Assembly (NCBI GenBank): GCA_017519885.1
Contig: JAFWRO010000030.1
Location: 47,059-111,058 of the forward strand
DNA from: Liminaster sp017519885
GTDB lineage: Bacteria > Bacteroidota > Bacteroidia > Bacteroidales > UBA3663
Length of the DNA: 64,000 nt
Reading direction: 5' to 3'
Position 1 is the first letter of the stretch. Every line of letters starts with the position of its first letter. This document shows positions 19,043 through 27,049 of this stretch, piece after piece. Below the pieces are notes generated by a model, which worked only from the letters and a program-made list of their open reading frames with translations, made no database searches and was not told the DNA's origin. The translations under genes were made by a program, and so were the position numbers.

Positions 19043-19087
19043 AAAGAGACAGGGAGCCGAAATTTTCGGCTCCCTGTCTCTTTTTTT
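19043..19087. terminator. Bidirectional terminator with a perfect 20-bp stem
   Basis: 19043-19062 and 19064-19083 are perfect reverse complements around a single central T, flanked by A-rich sequence on one side and a T-run on the other. It lies between two convergent transcripts, so it can stop both. Confidence 0.9.
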
Positions 19088-19097
19088 GAGCGGTATC

Positions 19098-21020
19098 TTA
19101 CCAGCGTTTGATGTCGAAATCCGGATAGATGCGGACAAGCTCGGGCTCTTCAGCAGGGATGATATGTTTCCAAGCGTCTTCGATGCCCGAAGCATCCATG
19201 ATGGCTTTTGCCTCGTCGTTGAAATCGACGTTGCGGAATACCTGCGTGTCGGTGATGGTAGTGCCGCGTCCGCTATTTGCGGTGTTGTTGGCCTTGACGA
19301 AGTTATGATAGGTTTCGATGTCGTAGTCGCGGTCGGAGTCGATGTGGAACCAAAGTTGGCCGACGGAGTTGATCACGTTGTCGTGGATTTTCCAGCCCGA
19401 TGAGCCATCGTCGGGATAGATGCAGCGCGGACCCTTGAAGAGGTAGTTGCCTTCGACCACCGAGCCGGGCTGTGGGCCGAGCATATAGACTATGCCGCCG
19501 TCGGAGAGCAGTTGGTGGCTTTGGCCCAAACGATTGAAGCTGATGGTGTTGTTGCCCGAAAGCTTGGGCTCGGGGATCTTCGCATTGGCCCACCACCAAC
19601 CGAGTGCGATGGCGCCGTAGGGACAACCGAGGATGTCGTTGTGGTCGATGTGGACAGTGTTGCAGAAGAAGCCGATGATGGCCTCAATCTGCCGGAAGTC
19701 GATGCTGACGTTGCGGATGTAGTTATTGGTGACGTTGATGTCATGGCAGAGCCCTTCGACACCCGGCGCAAAACGACCCTCACCATCGCCAATCTCGTAA
19801 TGCTGGGGATGCCCAATGGTCACAGCATTGCCGAAAATGTCATTGAAGAAACAACCGGTGACACAAGACTCGCTCACATCATTCATCAGCGTGATGGCAG
19901 AGGCACAACCGAGGTGCTCGAAACGACAGCCTGTAATCTGAACGCCACGGGCATTCTTGACATCGACGCAACCTTCGGGCGCGTCGCACGAGTTGTATTT
20001 GGTGGGATGCCAGTTGCCATCGGGAATGTACTTGTAGGCAAGACCGAGGCTCTGAATGCCACCGAAGCCACGCGAGCCTTCGAGTGACATCAGGTTCCAG
20101 GTGTCATAGGCAAAGGTCACGCCCTCGACACGGAAGTTCTCAAGCTGGTGGGTGTTCGAAATGCCATGCAGACGCAACAGGCCTTCGCTGCTTGGAGCAA
20201 TGACTTCGGCAGTGGTCATATCTTCGCCACGGCTGAAGTAGAAGAGGGTTTGAGCCGCACGATCGAAATAGAACTCGCCAGGTTCGTCGAGCAGTTCGTA
20301 GGCATTGCGCACATAGAAAAGCTTGTTGTAGTCTATCTTGCCTGCCCAAGCCATTGAGTTGAGAATGGCGCCAAGCGGCTGCTGGAAACGTACGATGATG
20401 GTGTCGCCCCACTTGTCGAACTCGCGCGGACAGAGTATCTTTTCGGTCCAGGTCTTTTCCTGTACGATTTCCACATCTTCGGGATTGCGGAAAAGGTGCA
20501 ACTCGGGGTCGGCTACAAGTTTGATGCCATCCACGCCTTGCCCTGCACCGAAAGCCCAAGGTTCTTCGCCCGTAATCTCAAAATGGCTCTCAATGCCTGC
20601 ACCTTGCGAACGCTTATGAGCTGCTGCCATCACGGCACGTCGGCCATTGACGAGGAGACTGCGCAGTTTGACGGGACAATCGAGGTGCGCTTTCCAAAGA
20701 TTTCCGTTGACGCGCTGCCAACCTGTCACGGTGCGCCCGCCGCTGAAGACGGGTGTTTGGCCTTCGGCAGCACGGAGGGTGACGGTGTGTCCGTCGCGTC
20801 CGCTGAAACTTTGGTCGATGTCGAGCGGTTCGGTGAACTGATAGGTGCCACCAGCCAGTTGGATGACGATATCTTCCTTCTGTGGTTTGCGCAGCTGCTT
20901 CTGCACCTGCTTGAGTACGGTAGTGAGGTTGGAGGGATTTGCCTCAAAGACTTGTTGGGCGGGGAGGGATTCGCATCCGAGGAATGCGAGGGTTAGGGTG
21001 AGGAGGATGGGGAGTTTCAT
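19098..21020 (-). CDS. Secreted right-handed beta-helix glycosidase/lyase (GH141-like)
   Basis: 640-residue exported enzyme candidate. A signal peptide with a possible lipobox (LAFLGCES) precedes LAGGTYQFTEPLDI, VFSGGRTVTGW and LRSLLVNGRRAVMA, the start typical of beta-helix enzymes such as GH141 and related families. Residues about 300-590 are parallel beta-helix coils with repeated ITGCRFEHLG, VTGCFFNDIFGNAVTIG, HIDHNDILGCPYGAIALG and VVEGNYLFKG turns, many with conserved His, Asp and Gly. No polysaccharide lyase Arg/Lys signature was clear, so a hydrolase is favoured. It lies downstream of the GH2 gene on the same strand (81-base gap) and is flanked on both sides by TCTAGA arrays. Exact family and substrate are uncertain. 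Confidence 0.7.
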   Translation of the reverse strand: MKLPILLTLTLAFLGCESLPAQQVFEANPSNLTTVLKQVQKQLRKPQKEDIVIQLAGGTYQFTEPLDIDQSFSGRDGHTVTLRAAEGQTPVFSGGRTVTGWQRVNGNLWKAHLDCPVKLRSLLVNGRRAVMAAAHKRSQGAGIESHFEITGEEPWAFGAGQGVDGIKLVADPELHLFRNPEDVEIVQEKTWTEKILCPREFDKWGDTIIVRFQQPLGAILNSMAWAGKIDYNKLFYVRNAYELLDEPGEFYFDRAAQTLFYFSRGEDMTTAEVIAPSSEGLLRLHGISNTHQLENFRVEGVTFAYDTWNLMSLEGSRGFGGIQSLGLAYKYIPDGNWHPTKYNSCDAPEGCVDVKNARGVQITGCRFEHLGCASAITLMNDVSESCVTGCFFNDIFGNAVTIGHPQHYEIGDGEGRFAPGVEGLCHDINVTNNYIRNVSIDFRQIEAIIGFFCNTVHIDHNDILGCPYGAIALGWWWANAKIPEPKLSGNNTISFNRLGQSHQLLSDGGIVYMLGPQPGSVVEGNYLFKGPRCIYPDDGSSGWKIHDNVINSVGQLWFHIDSDRDYDIETYHNFVKANNTANSGRGTTITDTQVFRNVDFNDEAKAIMDASGIEDAWKHIIPAEEPELVRIYPDFDIKRW

Positions 21021-21040
21021 GGGAGGGTATTTCTTGGGTC

Positions 21041-21091
21041 TCTAGATGGTCTAGAAGCTCTAGAGTTTCTAGATTCTCTAGATATTCTAGA
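21041..21091. repeat. Six-unit 9-bp TCTAGA array between the beta-helix and GH2 genes
   Basis: TCTAGA at 21041, 21050, 21059, 21068, 21077 and 21086, again exactly six copies with a 9-base step and three variable bases between them. Confidence 0.95.
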
Positions 21092-21101
21092 GGGTATATT
21101 A

Positions 21102-23153
21102 TTATTTTAGATTCCAGGTGCACTCGTCGCTGACGAACTGTTTTCCGCTCTTGCCTTCAACGCGAATCACGTTTTGTCCGGGTTGGAGCGTAACTCCGTT
21201 GAAGAGTGCGCGACGGATGCTGTCGGGCTTCATTTTGCCGATCTTCTTGCCGTTGATGTAGAGCGTCACCTCCTTGAGGTTGGTATAGACTCGCACGTCG
21301 GTCAGGGCTTCGGTGCGGTCGGTGAAGCGGCGAGAGGCGATGTAGATCATCGGTTCGGGATTCCAGTTGGCCTTGTAGAACCAGAAGGCATCCTTCTTCG
21401 TGGAGCGGTCGTAGGTGACGAGGCCCTTGTCGTTGAAGCCGTCCTTTTCTCCCTCTTTGCGCTGATAGGACTGGATGTCTGCAAAATGCCAGATGGTCTT
21501 GCACCAAAGGTAAGGACGAGTGCTGAAGCAAGCCCAGTTGCTCTCGTGGCAGGTGGCCTGCGCTTCTTCGGGGTGGAAGTGTCCGTCGGCCTTGTTGGCA
21601 TCGTCGAGCGGCCAGCTGTGCTGATTGATCGAAGCGCCGGCACCATATTCCGACACGCCGACAGGCGTTCCTGCAGCTTCTTCCTTGGCATTGTCGAAGA
21701 ACTTGTCAGCCTTGCCGACCGCGTCGCTGTACCAGCCGAAGTATTTGTTCCAAGCCAAGAGGTCGGCGATGCCGAGATAGAGTTTTGTATCGACGCAGGT
21801 GGCAAAGGTCGTCAGTCGTGATGAATCAAGGCTCTTGTAGATGGCGTTGATCTCCTTGAAGAATTCGGTGGGGTCGTCGTAGCCTACGAAGTTGTCCTTG
21901 TCGACGAGCACCTCGTTGAAGATGGCCCAGAAGCAGATGGACGGATGGTTGAATTTCTGATAGACGAGTTCGTGGGCGCACTGCCGTGCATTCTCCTTGA
22001 AGCCTGGCGTATTGAGGAAGCCCGTGTAGGCCATACCGCCGGGGCCGCAGAAAGGAATCTCGGTCCAAAGCACGATGCCGTTTTCGTCGCTGAGACGATA
22101 CATCTCCTCGTTGTGGGGATAATGTGCCAGGCGCATGAAGGTGGCGCCCGATTCGAGTATCAGCTCCATATCCTTCTTGTAGTGTTCGGGCAGGAGGGCA
22201 GAACCACGTCCGTCGAAGTCATCGTGGCGATTGAAGCCCACGAGGTCGAGGTGCTTGCCGTTGAGGAAGAATCCTTGGTCGGGATCCACATAGAAGGAAC
22301 GAAGGCCCGTCTGCTGGCAAACCTGGTCGACGACCTTGTCACCATCTATAAGTGAAACCTCTACAGTATAGAGATAAGGATCCTGTTTGCCTTGCCACAG
22401 ATGCGGGTTCTGAAGGGACAAAGGAATGTGAGCAACATCACCTTTGGCAGCAACGTTACTGCTGCCGACCACGTTACCTGCTCCATCCTTGACCTCGGCC
22501 TTTAGCGATAGGTTCTTGCCGCTCTTGAGCGAAAGGAAGGTCTCGATGTCGAGGTCGGCTTGTTGGGCTGAAACATTGCTTTGTCGAATCAACACACCGG
22601 GCGAAGCATAGAAGTCGGGACGAATGCAATCCTGCTCGGTGACGATTAGGTGGCAGGGACGATGGATGCCGCCATAGACGTTGAAGTCGCCCGAGATGGG
22701 CAGTACGTCGGTGCGAAAAGCGTTGCTGGCCCACACTTCGAGCAGGTTATCGCCCTGATTCACAAAGTCGGTGATTTCGTAGCAGAAGGCCAGATAGCCG
22801 CCCTTGTGTTCGCCCACGATATGCCTATTGATGAAGACCGAAGCCACCGAATTCACTCCTTCGAAATAGAGGAAGAGTCGCTTGCCCATCATCTCGGGTG
22901 TGATGGTGAGCGTACGATTATACACATTCATCGCACGGTCGTAGCGCACGGTGCCTGGAATGAATCGAACGTTCCAGGTATGGGGCAAAGTGACGGGTTC
23001 AAAGGGTGCCTTCTTGGCCACTTCGAAGATGGAATGATAGCCCCAGCCCTCGTTCAGACTGATGTCCTGGCGATTCTGTCCTCCCAGGTCGAGTGCCATG
23101 GAGCAGAAGGAAGATAATAAGAAGGTGCTTAGGATGGTTAAGATGTGTCGCAT
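21102..23153 (-). CDS. GH2 family beta-glycosidase (beta-galactosidase/glucuronidase type)
   Basis: 683-residue retaining exo-beta-glycosidase with a signal peptide (MRHILTILSTFLLSSFCSMA). Order: sugar-binding jelly roll (about 25-200, LNEGWGYH, LPHTWN, NVYGGIHRP), immunoglobulin-like domain, and TIM barrel (about 310-600) with GFNRHDDFDGRG, MRLAHYPHNEEMYRLSDENG and TEIPFCGPGG. The acid/base Glu414 is in FWAIFNEV and the nucleophile Glu502 in GVSEYGAG. The length is short for LacZ-like enzymes and typical of secreted Bacteroidales GH2. It is the first gene of the minus-strand arm of the polysaccharide locus. Galactosidase or glucuronidase specificity cannot be told apart here. Confidence 0.93.
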   Translation of the reverse strand: MRHILTILSTFLLSSFCSMALDLGGQNRQDISLNEGWGYHSIFEVAKKAPFEPVTLPHTWNVRFIPGTVRYDRAMNVYNRTLTITPEMMGKRLFLYFEGVNSVASVFINRHIVGEHKGGYLAFCYEITDFVNQGDNLLEVWASNAFRTDVLPISGDFNVYGGIHRPCHLIVTEQDCIRPDFYASPGVLIRQSNVSAQQADLDIETFLSLKSGKNLSLKAEVKDGAGNVVGSSNVAAKGDVAHIPLSLQNPHLWQGKQDPYLYTVEVSLIDGDKVVDQVCQQTGLRSFYVDPDQGFFLNGKHLDLVGFNRHDDFDGRGSALLPEHYKKDMELILESGATFMRLAHYPHNEEMYRLSDENGIVLWTEIPFCGPGGMAYTGFLNTPGFKENARQCAHELVYQKFNHPSICFWAIFNEVLVDKDNFVGYDDPTEFFKEINAIYKSLDSSRLTTFATCVDTKLYLGIADLLAWNKYFGWYSDAVGKADKFFDNAKEEAAGTPVGVSEYGAGASINQHSWPLDDANKADGHFHPEEAQATCHESNWACFSTRPYLWCKTIWHFADIQSYQRKEGEKDGFNDKGLVTYDRSTKKDAFWFYKANWNPEPMIYIASRRFTDRTEALTDVRVYTNLKEVTLYINGKKIGKMKPDSIRRALFNGVTLQPGQNVIRVEGKSGKQFVSDECTWNLK

Positions 23154-23184
23154 AGTAAGTAATAGTGTGTGTTGAGTGATAGGG

Positions 23185-23238
23185 CTCGGAGTAGTCGGAA
23201 TAATCGGAATATTCCGAGTAATCAGAGTATTCTGAGGG
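23185..23238. repeat. Six-unit 9-bp array (TCGGAATA type) between GH2 and rfbB
   Basis: Six 9-base units start at 23185, 23194, 23203, 23212, 23221 and 23230 (CTCGGAGTA, GTCGGAATA, ATCGGAATA, TTCCGAGTA, ATCAGAGTA, TTCTGAGGG). Sense and antisense versions of the core alternate. Confidence 0.85.
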
Positions 23239-23257
23239 GGCGGAAGATTCCGCCCCC
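23236..23257 (-). terminator. GC-rich hairpin downstream of rfbB
   Basis: GGGGGCGGA and TCCGCCCCC form a perfect 9-bp stem with a four-base loop, ten bases past the rfbB stop. There is no T-run on the minus strand, so termination is likely but not certain. Confidence 0.55.
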
Positions 23258-23266
23258 TAGTTAAGC

Positions 23267-24406
23267 TTACCTGTTAGCATACATCGACTCGTAGTACTTC
23301 TCGTACTCGCCCGAGGTGATGTTGTCCATCCACTCTTGATTTTCGAGGTACCACTTGACGGTCTTTTCGATGCCTTCCTCGAACTGCAGGCTTGGTTCCC
23401 AGCCCAGTTCCTTCTGCAGCTTGGTCGAGTCGATGGCATAGCGTGCATCGTGTCCAAGACGGTCGGTGACATAGGTGATGAGGTTCAGATCCTCGCCCTC
23501 GGCACGTCCGAGCAAACGATCGACGGTCTTGATCACCACCTTGATGAGGTCGATGTTCTTCCATTCGTTGAAGCCGCCGATGTTGTAGGTCTCGGCAATG
23601 GTTCCTTTGTGGAAGATGAGGTCGATGGCACGTGCATGGTCTTCGACGAAAAGCCAGTCACGCACGTTCTCGCCCTTGCCATAGACAGGAAGTGGCTTGC
23701 GATGACGAATGTTGTTGATGAAGAGCGGAATCAACTTCTCGGGGAACTGGTAGGGTCCGTAGTTGTTCGAGCAATTGGTGACGATGGTCGGCATGCCGTA
23801 GGTGTCGTGGAAGGCACGCACGAAGTGGTCGGAGCTGGCTTTCGAAGCACTGTAGGGCGAATGCGGATTGTACTTGGTGGTCTCGTAGAAAAAGTCCGTG
23901 CCGTAGGCCAGATGGTGCTCACTGCTCGACGCAGTGGTCGAGAAGGGAGGCTTCACGCCCTCGGGATGGCTCATGGTCAAGGCGCCATAGACCTCATCGG
24001 TCGAGATGTGGTAAAAGCGCTTGCCCTCATATTTCTCGGGCAGCGATTCCCAATAGAGTTTGGCAGCCTGCAGCAGGCTCAACGTGCCCATCACATTGGT
24101 GCGTGCAAACGTGAACGGATCCTTGATTGAACGATCGACATGGCTTTCTGCAGCGAGGTGGATGATGCCATCGACCTTCTTGTCCTGCATAAGCTGGTAG
24201 AAGGCTTCGAAGTCGCAGATGTCCATCTTCACGAATTCGTAGTTGGGCTTGCCCTCCACGTCCTTGAGGTTGGCCAGGTTGCCAGCATAGGTCAGCTTGT
24301 CGAGGTTGATGATGTGGTAGTCGGGATATTTATTGACAAAGAGGCGTACAACGTGCGAGCCAATGAAGCCTGCACCGCCAGTGATAACTATTGTTCTTTT
24401 TGACAT
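23267..24406 (-). CDS. rfbB: dTDP-glucose 4,6-dehydratase
   Basis: 379-residue extended SDR enzyme that converts dTDP-glucose to dTDP-4-keto-6-deoxyglucose, second step of dTDP-rhamnose and related sugar synthesis. The NAD-binding motif GGAGFIGS is at residues 10-17, then HLAAESHVDRSIKDP, the catalytic STDEVYG and the Tyr-Lys pair in YSASKASSDH, followed by NNYGPYQFPEKLIP. It is downstream of rfbA on the same strand; rfbC and rfbD are not adjacent. The flanks carry short tandem arrays on both sides. The product is cytoplasmic and feeds cell-surface polysaccharide. Confidence 0.97.
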   Translation of the reverse strand: MSKRTIVITGGAGFIGSHVVRLFVNKYPDYHIINLDKLTYAGNLANLKDVEGKPNYEFVKMDICDFEAFYQLMQDKKVDGIIHLAAESHVDRSIKDPFTFARTNVMGTLSLLQAAKLYWESLPEKYEGKRFYHISTDEVYGALTMSHPEGVKPPFSTTASSSEHHLAYGTDFFYETTKYNPHSPYSASKASSDHFVRAFHDTYGMPTIVTNCSNNYGPYQFPEKLIPLFINNIRHRKPLPVYGKGENVRDWLFVEDHARAIDLIFHKGTIAETYNIGGFNEWKNIDLIKVVIKTVDRLLGRAEGEDLNLITYVTDRLGHDARYAIDSTKLQKELGWEPSLQFEEGIEKTVKWYLENQEWMDNITSGEYEKYYESMYANR

Positions 24407-24438
24407 ATTCTATCTTGAATTAACATTTTATTATTTCA

Positions 24439-24510
24439 CGAAATAACGGAATAGCGTAATTTCGTAATTCCGGTATTACGGAATGTCGAATCCCGTAATT
24501 CCGAAATTCC
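24439..24510. repeat. 8-bp periodic array (CG-start units) between rfbB and rfbA
   Basis: CG dinucleotides begin units at 24439, 24447, 24455, 24463, 24471, 24479 and 24487, exactly 8 bases apart (CGAAATAA, CGGAATAG, CGTAATTT, CGTAATTC, CGGTATTA, CGGAATGT, CGAATCCC), and degenerate units continue to about 24510. It fills most of the 118-base gap. Confidence 0.8.
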
Positions 24511-24524
24511 AAATAGCCGGCCGC

Positions 24525-25427
24525 TTACAGTTCGCGACGTCCGTCGCGCTTGATTTCGTCGATGACCTTGAGCAGATATTGTCCATACTGGTTTTTGAGC
24601 ATAGGCTGTGCCAACTGGCGCATCTTCTCCTCGTCGATCCAGCCCTGTCGATAGGCGATGCCCTCGAGACAGGCCACCTTCAAGCCTTGTCGCTTCTCAA
24701 TGACCTCAATGAATGTCGAAGCCTCACTGAGCGAGTCGTGTGTGCCGGTGTCGAGCCAGGCAAAGCCGCGGCCGAGCGTCTCGACCCTCAGTTCCTTGTC
24801 GTTGAGGAACCACTGGTTCACGGTCGTGATTTCGAGTTCGCCGCGTGCCGAAGGCTTGATGCTCTTGGCCACATTGACCACCTTGTTGGGGTAGAAATAG
24901 AGACCCACGACGGCATAGTTCGACTTCGGATGGGCGGGCTTCTCTTCGATGCTGAGGCAATTGCCCTGTTTGTCGAATTCTGCCACGCCGTAGCGTTCGG
25001 GATCGTTCACCCAATAGCCGAAGACGGTAGCCTTGCCGTCCTCCTCGGCGCTCTTGACCGCACGTTTCAAAAGACCGGTGAAGTTGGCGCCATGGAAGAT
25101 GTTGTCGCCAAGCACCAGGCAGGCACAATCGTCGCCGATGAACTTCTCGCCGATGATAAAAGCCTGGGCAAGTCCGTCGGGAGAAGGCTGTTCGGCATAT
25201 TCAAAATGCACGCCATAATCTGATCCGTCGCCCAGCAGGCGCTTGAAGCCTGGTAGGTCGTAGGGCGTCGAGATGATTAGTATATCGCGGATGCCTGCCA
25301 GCATCAGTACCGAGATGGGATAATAGACCATCGGCTTATCGTAGATGGGAATAAGCTGCTTGCTGATTCCTTTGGTGATGGGGTAGAGGCGTGTGCCGCT
25401 TCCTCCTGCCAGTACAATTCCTTTCAT
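24525..25427 (-). CDS. rfbA: Glucose-1-phosphate thymidylyltransferase
   Basis: 300-residue nucleotidyltransferase making dTDP-glucose from dTTP and glucose-1-phosphate, the first step of dTDP-sugar synthesis. The nucleotide-binding signature GGSGTRLYPITKGISKQLIPIYDKPM is at the N-terminus (residues 8 on), with YYPISVLMLAGIRDILIIST, the LVLGDNIFHG loop and EEKPAHPKSNYAVVGLYFY. The length fits the RmlA family. The start at 25427 follows a good -7 box. It probably shares a transcript with rfbB. Confidence 0.97.
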   Translation of the reverse strand: MKGIVLAGGSGTRLYPITKGISKQLIPIYDKPMVYYPISVLMLAGIRDILIISTPYDLPGFKRLLGDGSDYGVHFEYAEQPSPDGLAQAFIIGEKFIGDDCACLVLGDNIFHGANFTGLLKRAVKSAEEDGKATVFGYWVNDPERYGVAEFDKQGNCLSIEEKPAHPKSNYAVVGLYFYPNKVVNVAKSIKPSARGELEITTVNQWFLNDKELRVETLGRGFAWLDTGTHDSLSEASTFIEVIEKRQGLKVACLEGIAYRQGWIDEEKMRQLAQPMLKNQYGQYLLKVIDEIKRDGRREL

Positions 25428-25467
25428 ATTATGTGCAATTTGTGATTCAAATTCTTTTTTTTCGGTC

Positions 25468-25475
25468 CAAAGGTA
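25468..25475 (-). promoter_or_regulatory. -7 box of rfbA
   Basis: On the minus strand it reads TACCTTTG, matching TAnnTTTG, 41 bases upstream of the rfbA start. No -33 TTTG at the usual spacing. Confidence 0.5.
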
Positions 25476-25545
25476 CTGAAAAAAACACGAATTTGGAATT
25501 TTTATGGCAAAAAAATGCTGTTTTGATAAATATTTTGTCCGATAA

Positions 25546-25577
25546 TTTGTTTTTTTGTCAAAAGATGCTTACATTTG
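25546..25577 (+). promoter_or_regulatory. Promoter of the first beta-barrel gene (TTTG-N20-TACATTTG)
   Basis: TTTG at 25546-25549 and TACATTTG at 25570-25577 are 20 bases apart, 60 bases before the ATG at 25638. Confidence 0.75.
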
Positions 25578-25637
25578 CACCTGAATTATATGTTTGTTGC
25601 TCTACGGCTAATAACTTTAATTAAATTACATAATCAA

Positions 25638-26321
25638 ATGAAGAAACTTTTATCATCAGTTGCAGTTATCGTCATCGCTGCTATGACGACTGCCAGTGCA
25701 CAGGCTGTCTTTAGTGGCTCGAATGAACACATGCGTTTCGGCATTCAGTTAGGTATGAACGTTTCGTCTTTCGGACACGAACAGTATGGCTGGTTGGCCG
25801 GTTGGAATGTAGGTGGAACAGTACTTTATAACACCGAGAACTTCATCCCCAATTCCTACCTTCGTGGTTCGGTGCTCTACAGCCGCAAGGGTGGTAGCGC
25901 CAGCGAGGATGCGTTTGTCCACAGCGGTACTCCAATTGTGGCTCACGACGCCGTTTATCATCTTCACTACCTTGAGGTGCCCGTTCACTTCGGTTATGCC
26001 TACGAGATGGATGACGACCTTTGCCTCTTGGCCGAAACGGGTCCGTATTTTTCTTTCCGTCGCGGCGGTTCGTTCCGTAGCGAGAATGTGACGGGCTATA
26101 CCGAGCATCGCATCAGCGGACGTATGCACAAGTATTATGACGACCTTCGTCGCTTCGATGTGGGTTGGGGCCTCCATGTTGGCGCCATCTATATGGAGAA
26201 GTATCAGCTCACAGTGGGTTATGACTGGGGCCTCTGCGATGCTGTGCCCGATAGCAAGACCTACAAGGGATCTGGCAAGAACCTCAACCTCAGTGTCAAC
26301 CTCACCGTTTATTTCGACTAA
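25638..26321 (+). CDS. Outer membrane beta-barrel protein, first of a paralogous pair
   Basis: 227-residue protein from the ATG at 25638. An in-frame ATG at 25575 is rejected because it overlaps the -7 box. A signal peptide (MKKLLSSVAVIVIAAMTTASAQA) is followed by alternating hydrophobic beta strands and turns, e.g. LRGSVLYSRKGG, YLEVPVHFGYAYEM, LLAETGPYFSF, RRFDVGWGLHVGAIY and LTVGYDWGLCDA, ending NLTVYFD. This is the pattern of small PorT/OmpA-like eight-stranded barrels of Bacteroidetes. It lies 56 bases before a paralog with the same motifs, the gap holding a hairpin. Exact role unknown. Confidence 0.8.
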   Translation: MKKLLSSVAVIVIAAMTTASAQAVFSGSNEHMRFGIQLGMNVSSFGHEQYGWLAGWNVGGTVLYNTENFIPNSYLRGSVLYSRKGGSASEDAFVHSGTPIVAHDAVYHLHYLEVPVHFGYAYEMDDDLCLLAETGPYFSFRRGGSFRSENVTGYTEHRISGRMHKYYDDLRRFDVGWGLHVGAIYMEKYQLTVGYDWGLCDAVPDSKTYKGSGKNLNLSVNLTVYFD

Positions 26322-26333
26322 TTTCTAATTTAT

Positions 26334-26366
26334 GAAACGGATTCTTACGGGAGTCCGTTTCCTTTA
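26334..26366 (+). terminator. Hairpin between the two barrel genes
   Basis: GAAACGGA (26334-26341) pairs with TCCGTTTC (26354-26361) around a 12-base loop, then CTTT and A-rich sequence. It may attenuate transcription into the second gene. Confidence 0.5.
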
Positions 26367-26377
26367 AAAATTATATA

Positions 26378-27028
26378 ATGAAAAAGTTCTTTGTTGCCCT
26401 CGTTGCTGTTCTTGCTTCCGCATTGGTTCAGCGTGCCGATGCCCAGCTGCTCGATTTCGATGGCATGCCACCCTACAAGCTCGGTCTCACCGTTGGACTG
26501 AATGCTCCTACTTTCTCGGGTGCAGGATATGACTACGCTATAGGCCTCAATGCCGGTGTCGATCTGATGCTCGATGCCAGCGATTTGTTTGACAATACTT
26601 TTGCACGTGCCGTGGTTCGTTACTCAATGAAGGGTGCTACGGGTCCCGATCCCAGACATCCCGATGGCCTCGATCTGGAGCCCGAGACTCACTTCACTTC
26701 GCATTATATTGAGATTCCCGTTCATTATGGTTATGCCTGGTACCTTAATTCCGACTTCACCATTATGGGCGAAACAGGTCCCTATTTTGCTGTAGGCTTG
26801 GGTGGCACGGCTCGTCCCGACGGAGAGACTGTCTTTGGTAGCCACTCGTTCTTCAAGTCGCACGACGCTTCCCGCTGGGATGTGGGCTGGGGTTTGCAGT
26901 GCAGCCTGCTCTACGATCAGCAGTGGCAGGTTCACGTGGCCTACGACTGGGGATTCAAGAACCTCAACAAGACCTTCCTCCAGAACAACGGACTTAGCGT
27001 GGGCATTACCTTGTATTTTGAGTATTAA
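26378..27028 (+). CDS. Outer membrane beta-barrel protein, second paralog
   Basis: 216-residue protein with a signal peptide (MKKFFVALVAVLASALVQRADAQ) and a barrel pattern closely parallel to the preceding protein: YSMKGA, YIEIPVHYGYAWYL, IMGETGPYFAVG, RWDVGWGLQCSLLY, VHVAYDWGFKNLNK and the end VGITLYFEY. The shared IPVHYGYA and ETGPYF motifs point to tandem duplication. The stop is followed within 21 bases by obg, and two degenerate 9-bp units (AGGTTCTGA, AAGGTTAAG) sit in that gap. Role unknown; likely a structural or porin-like outer membrane protein. Confidence 0.8.
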   Translation: MKKFFVALVAVLASALVQRADAQLLDFDGMPPYKLGLTVGLNAPTFSGAGYDYAIGLNAGVDLMLDASDLFDNTFARAVVRYSMKGATGPDPRHPDGLDLEPETHFTSHYIEIPVHYGYAWYLNSDFTIMGETGPYFAVGLGGTARPDGETVFGSHSFFKSHDASRWDVGWGLQCSLLYDQQWQVHVAYDWGFKNLNKTFLQNNGLSVGITLYFEY

Positions 27029-27049
27029 AAGGTTCTGAAAGGTTAAGAA

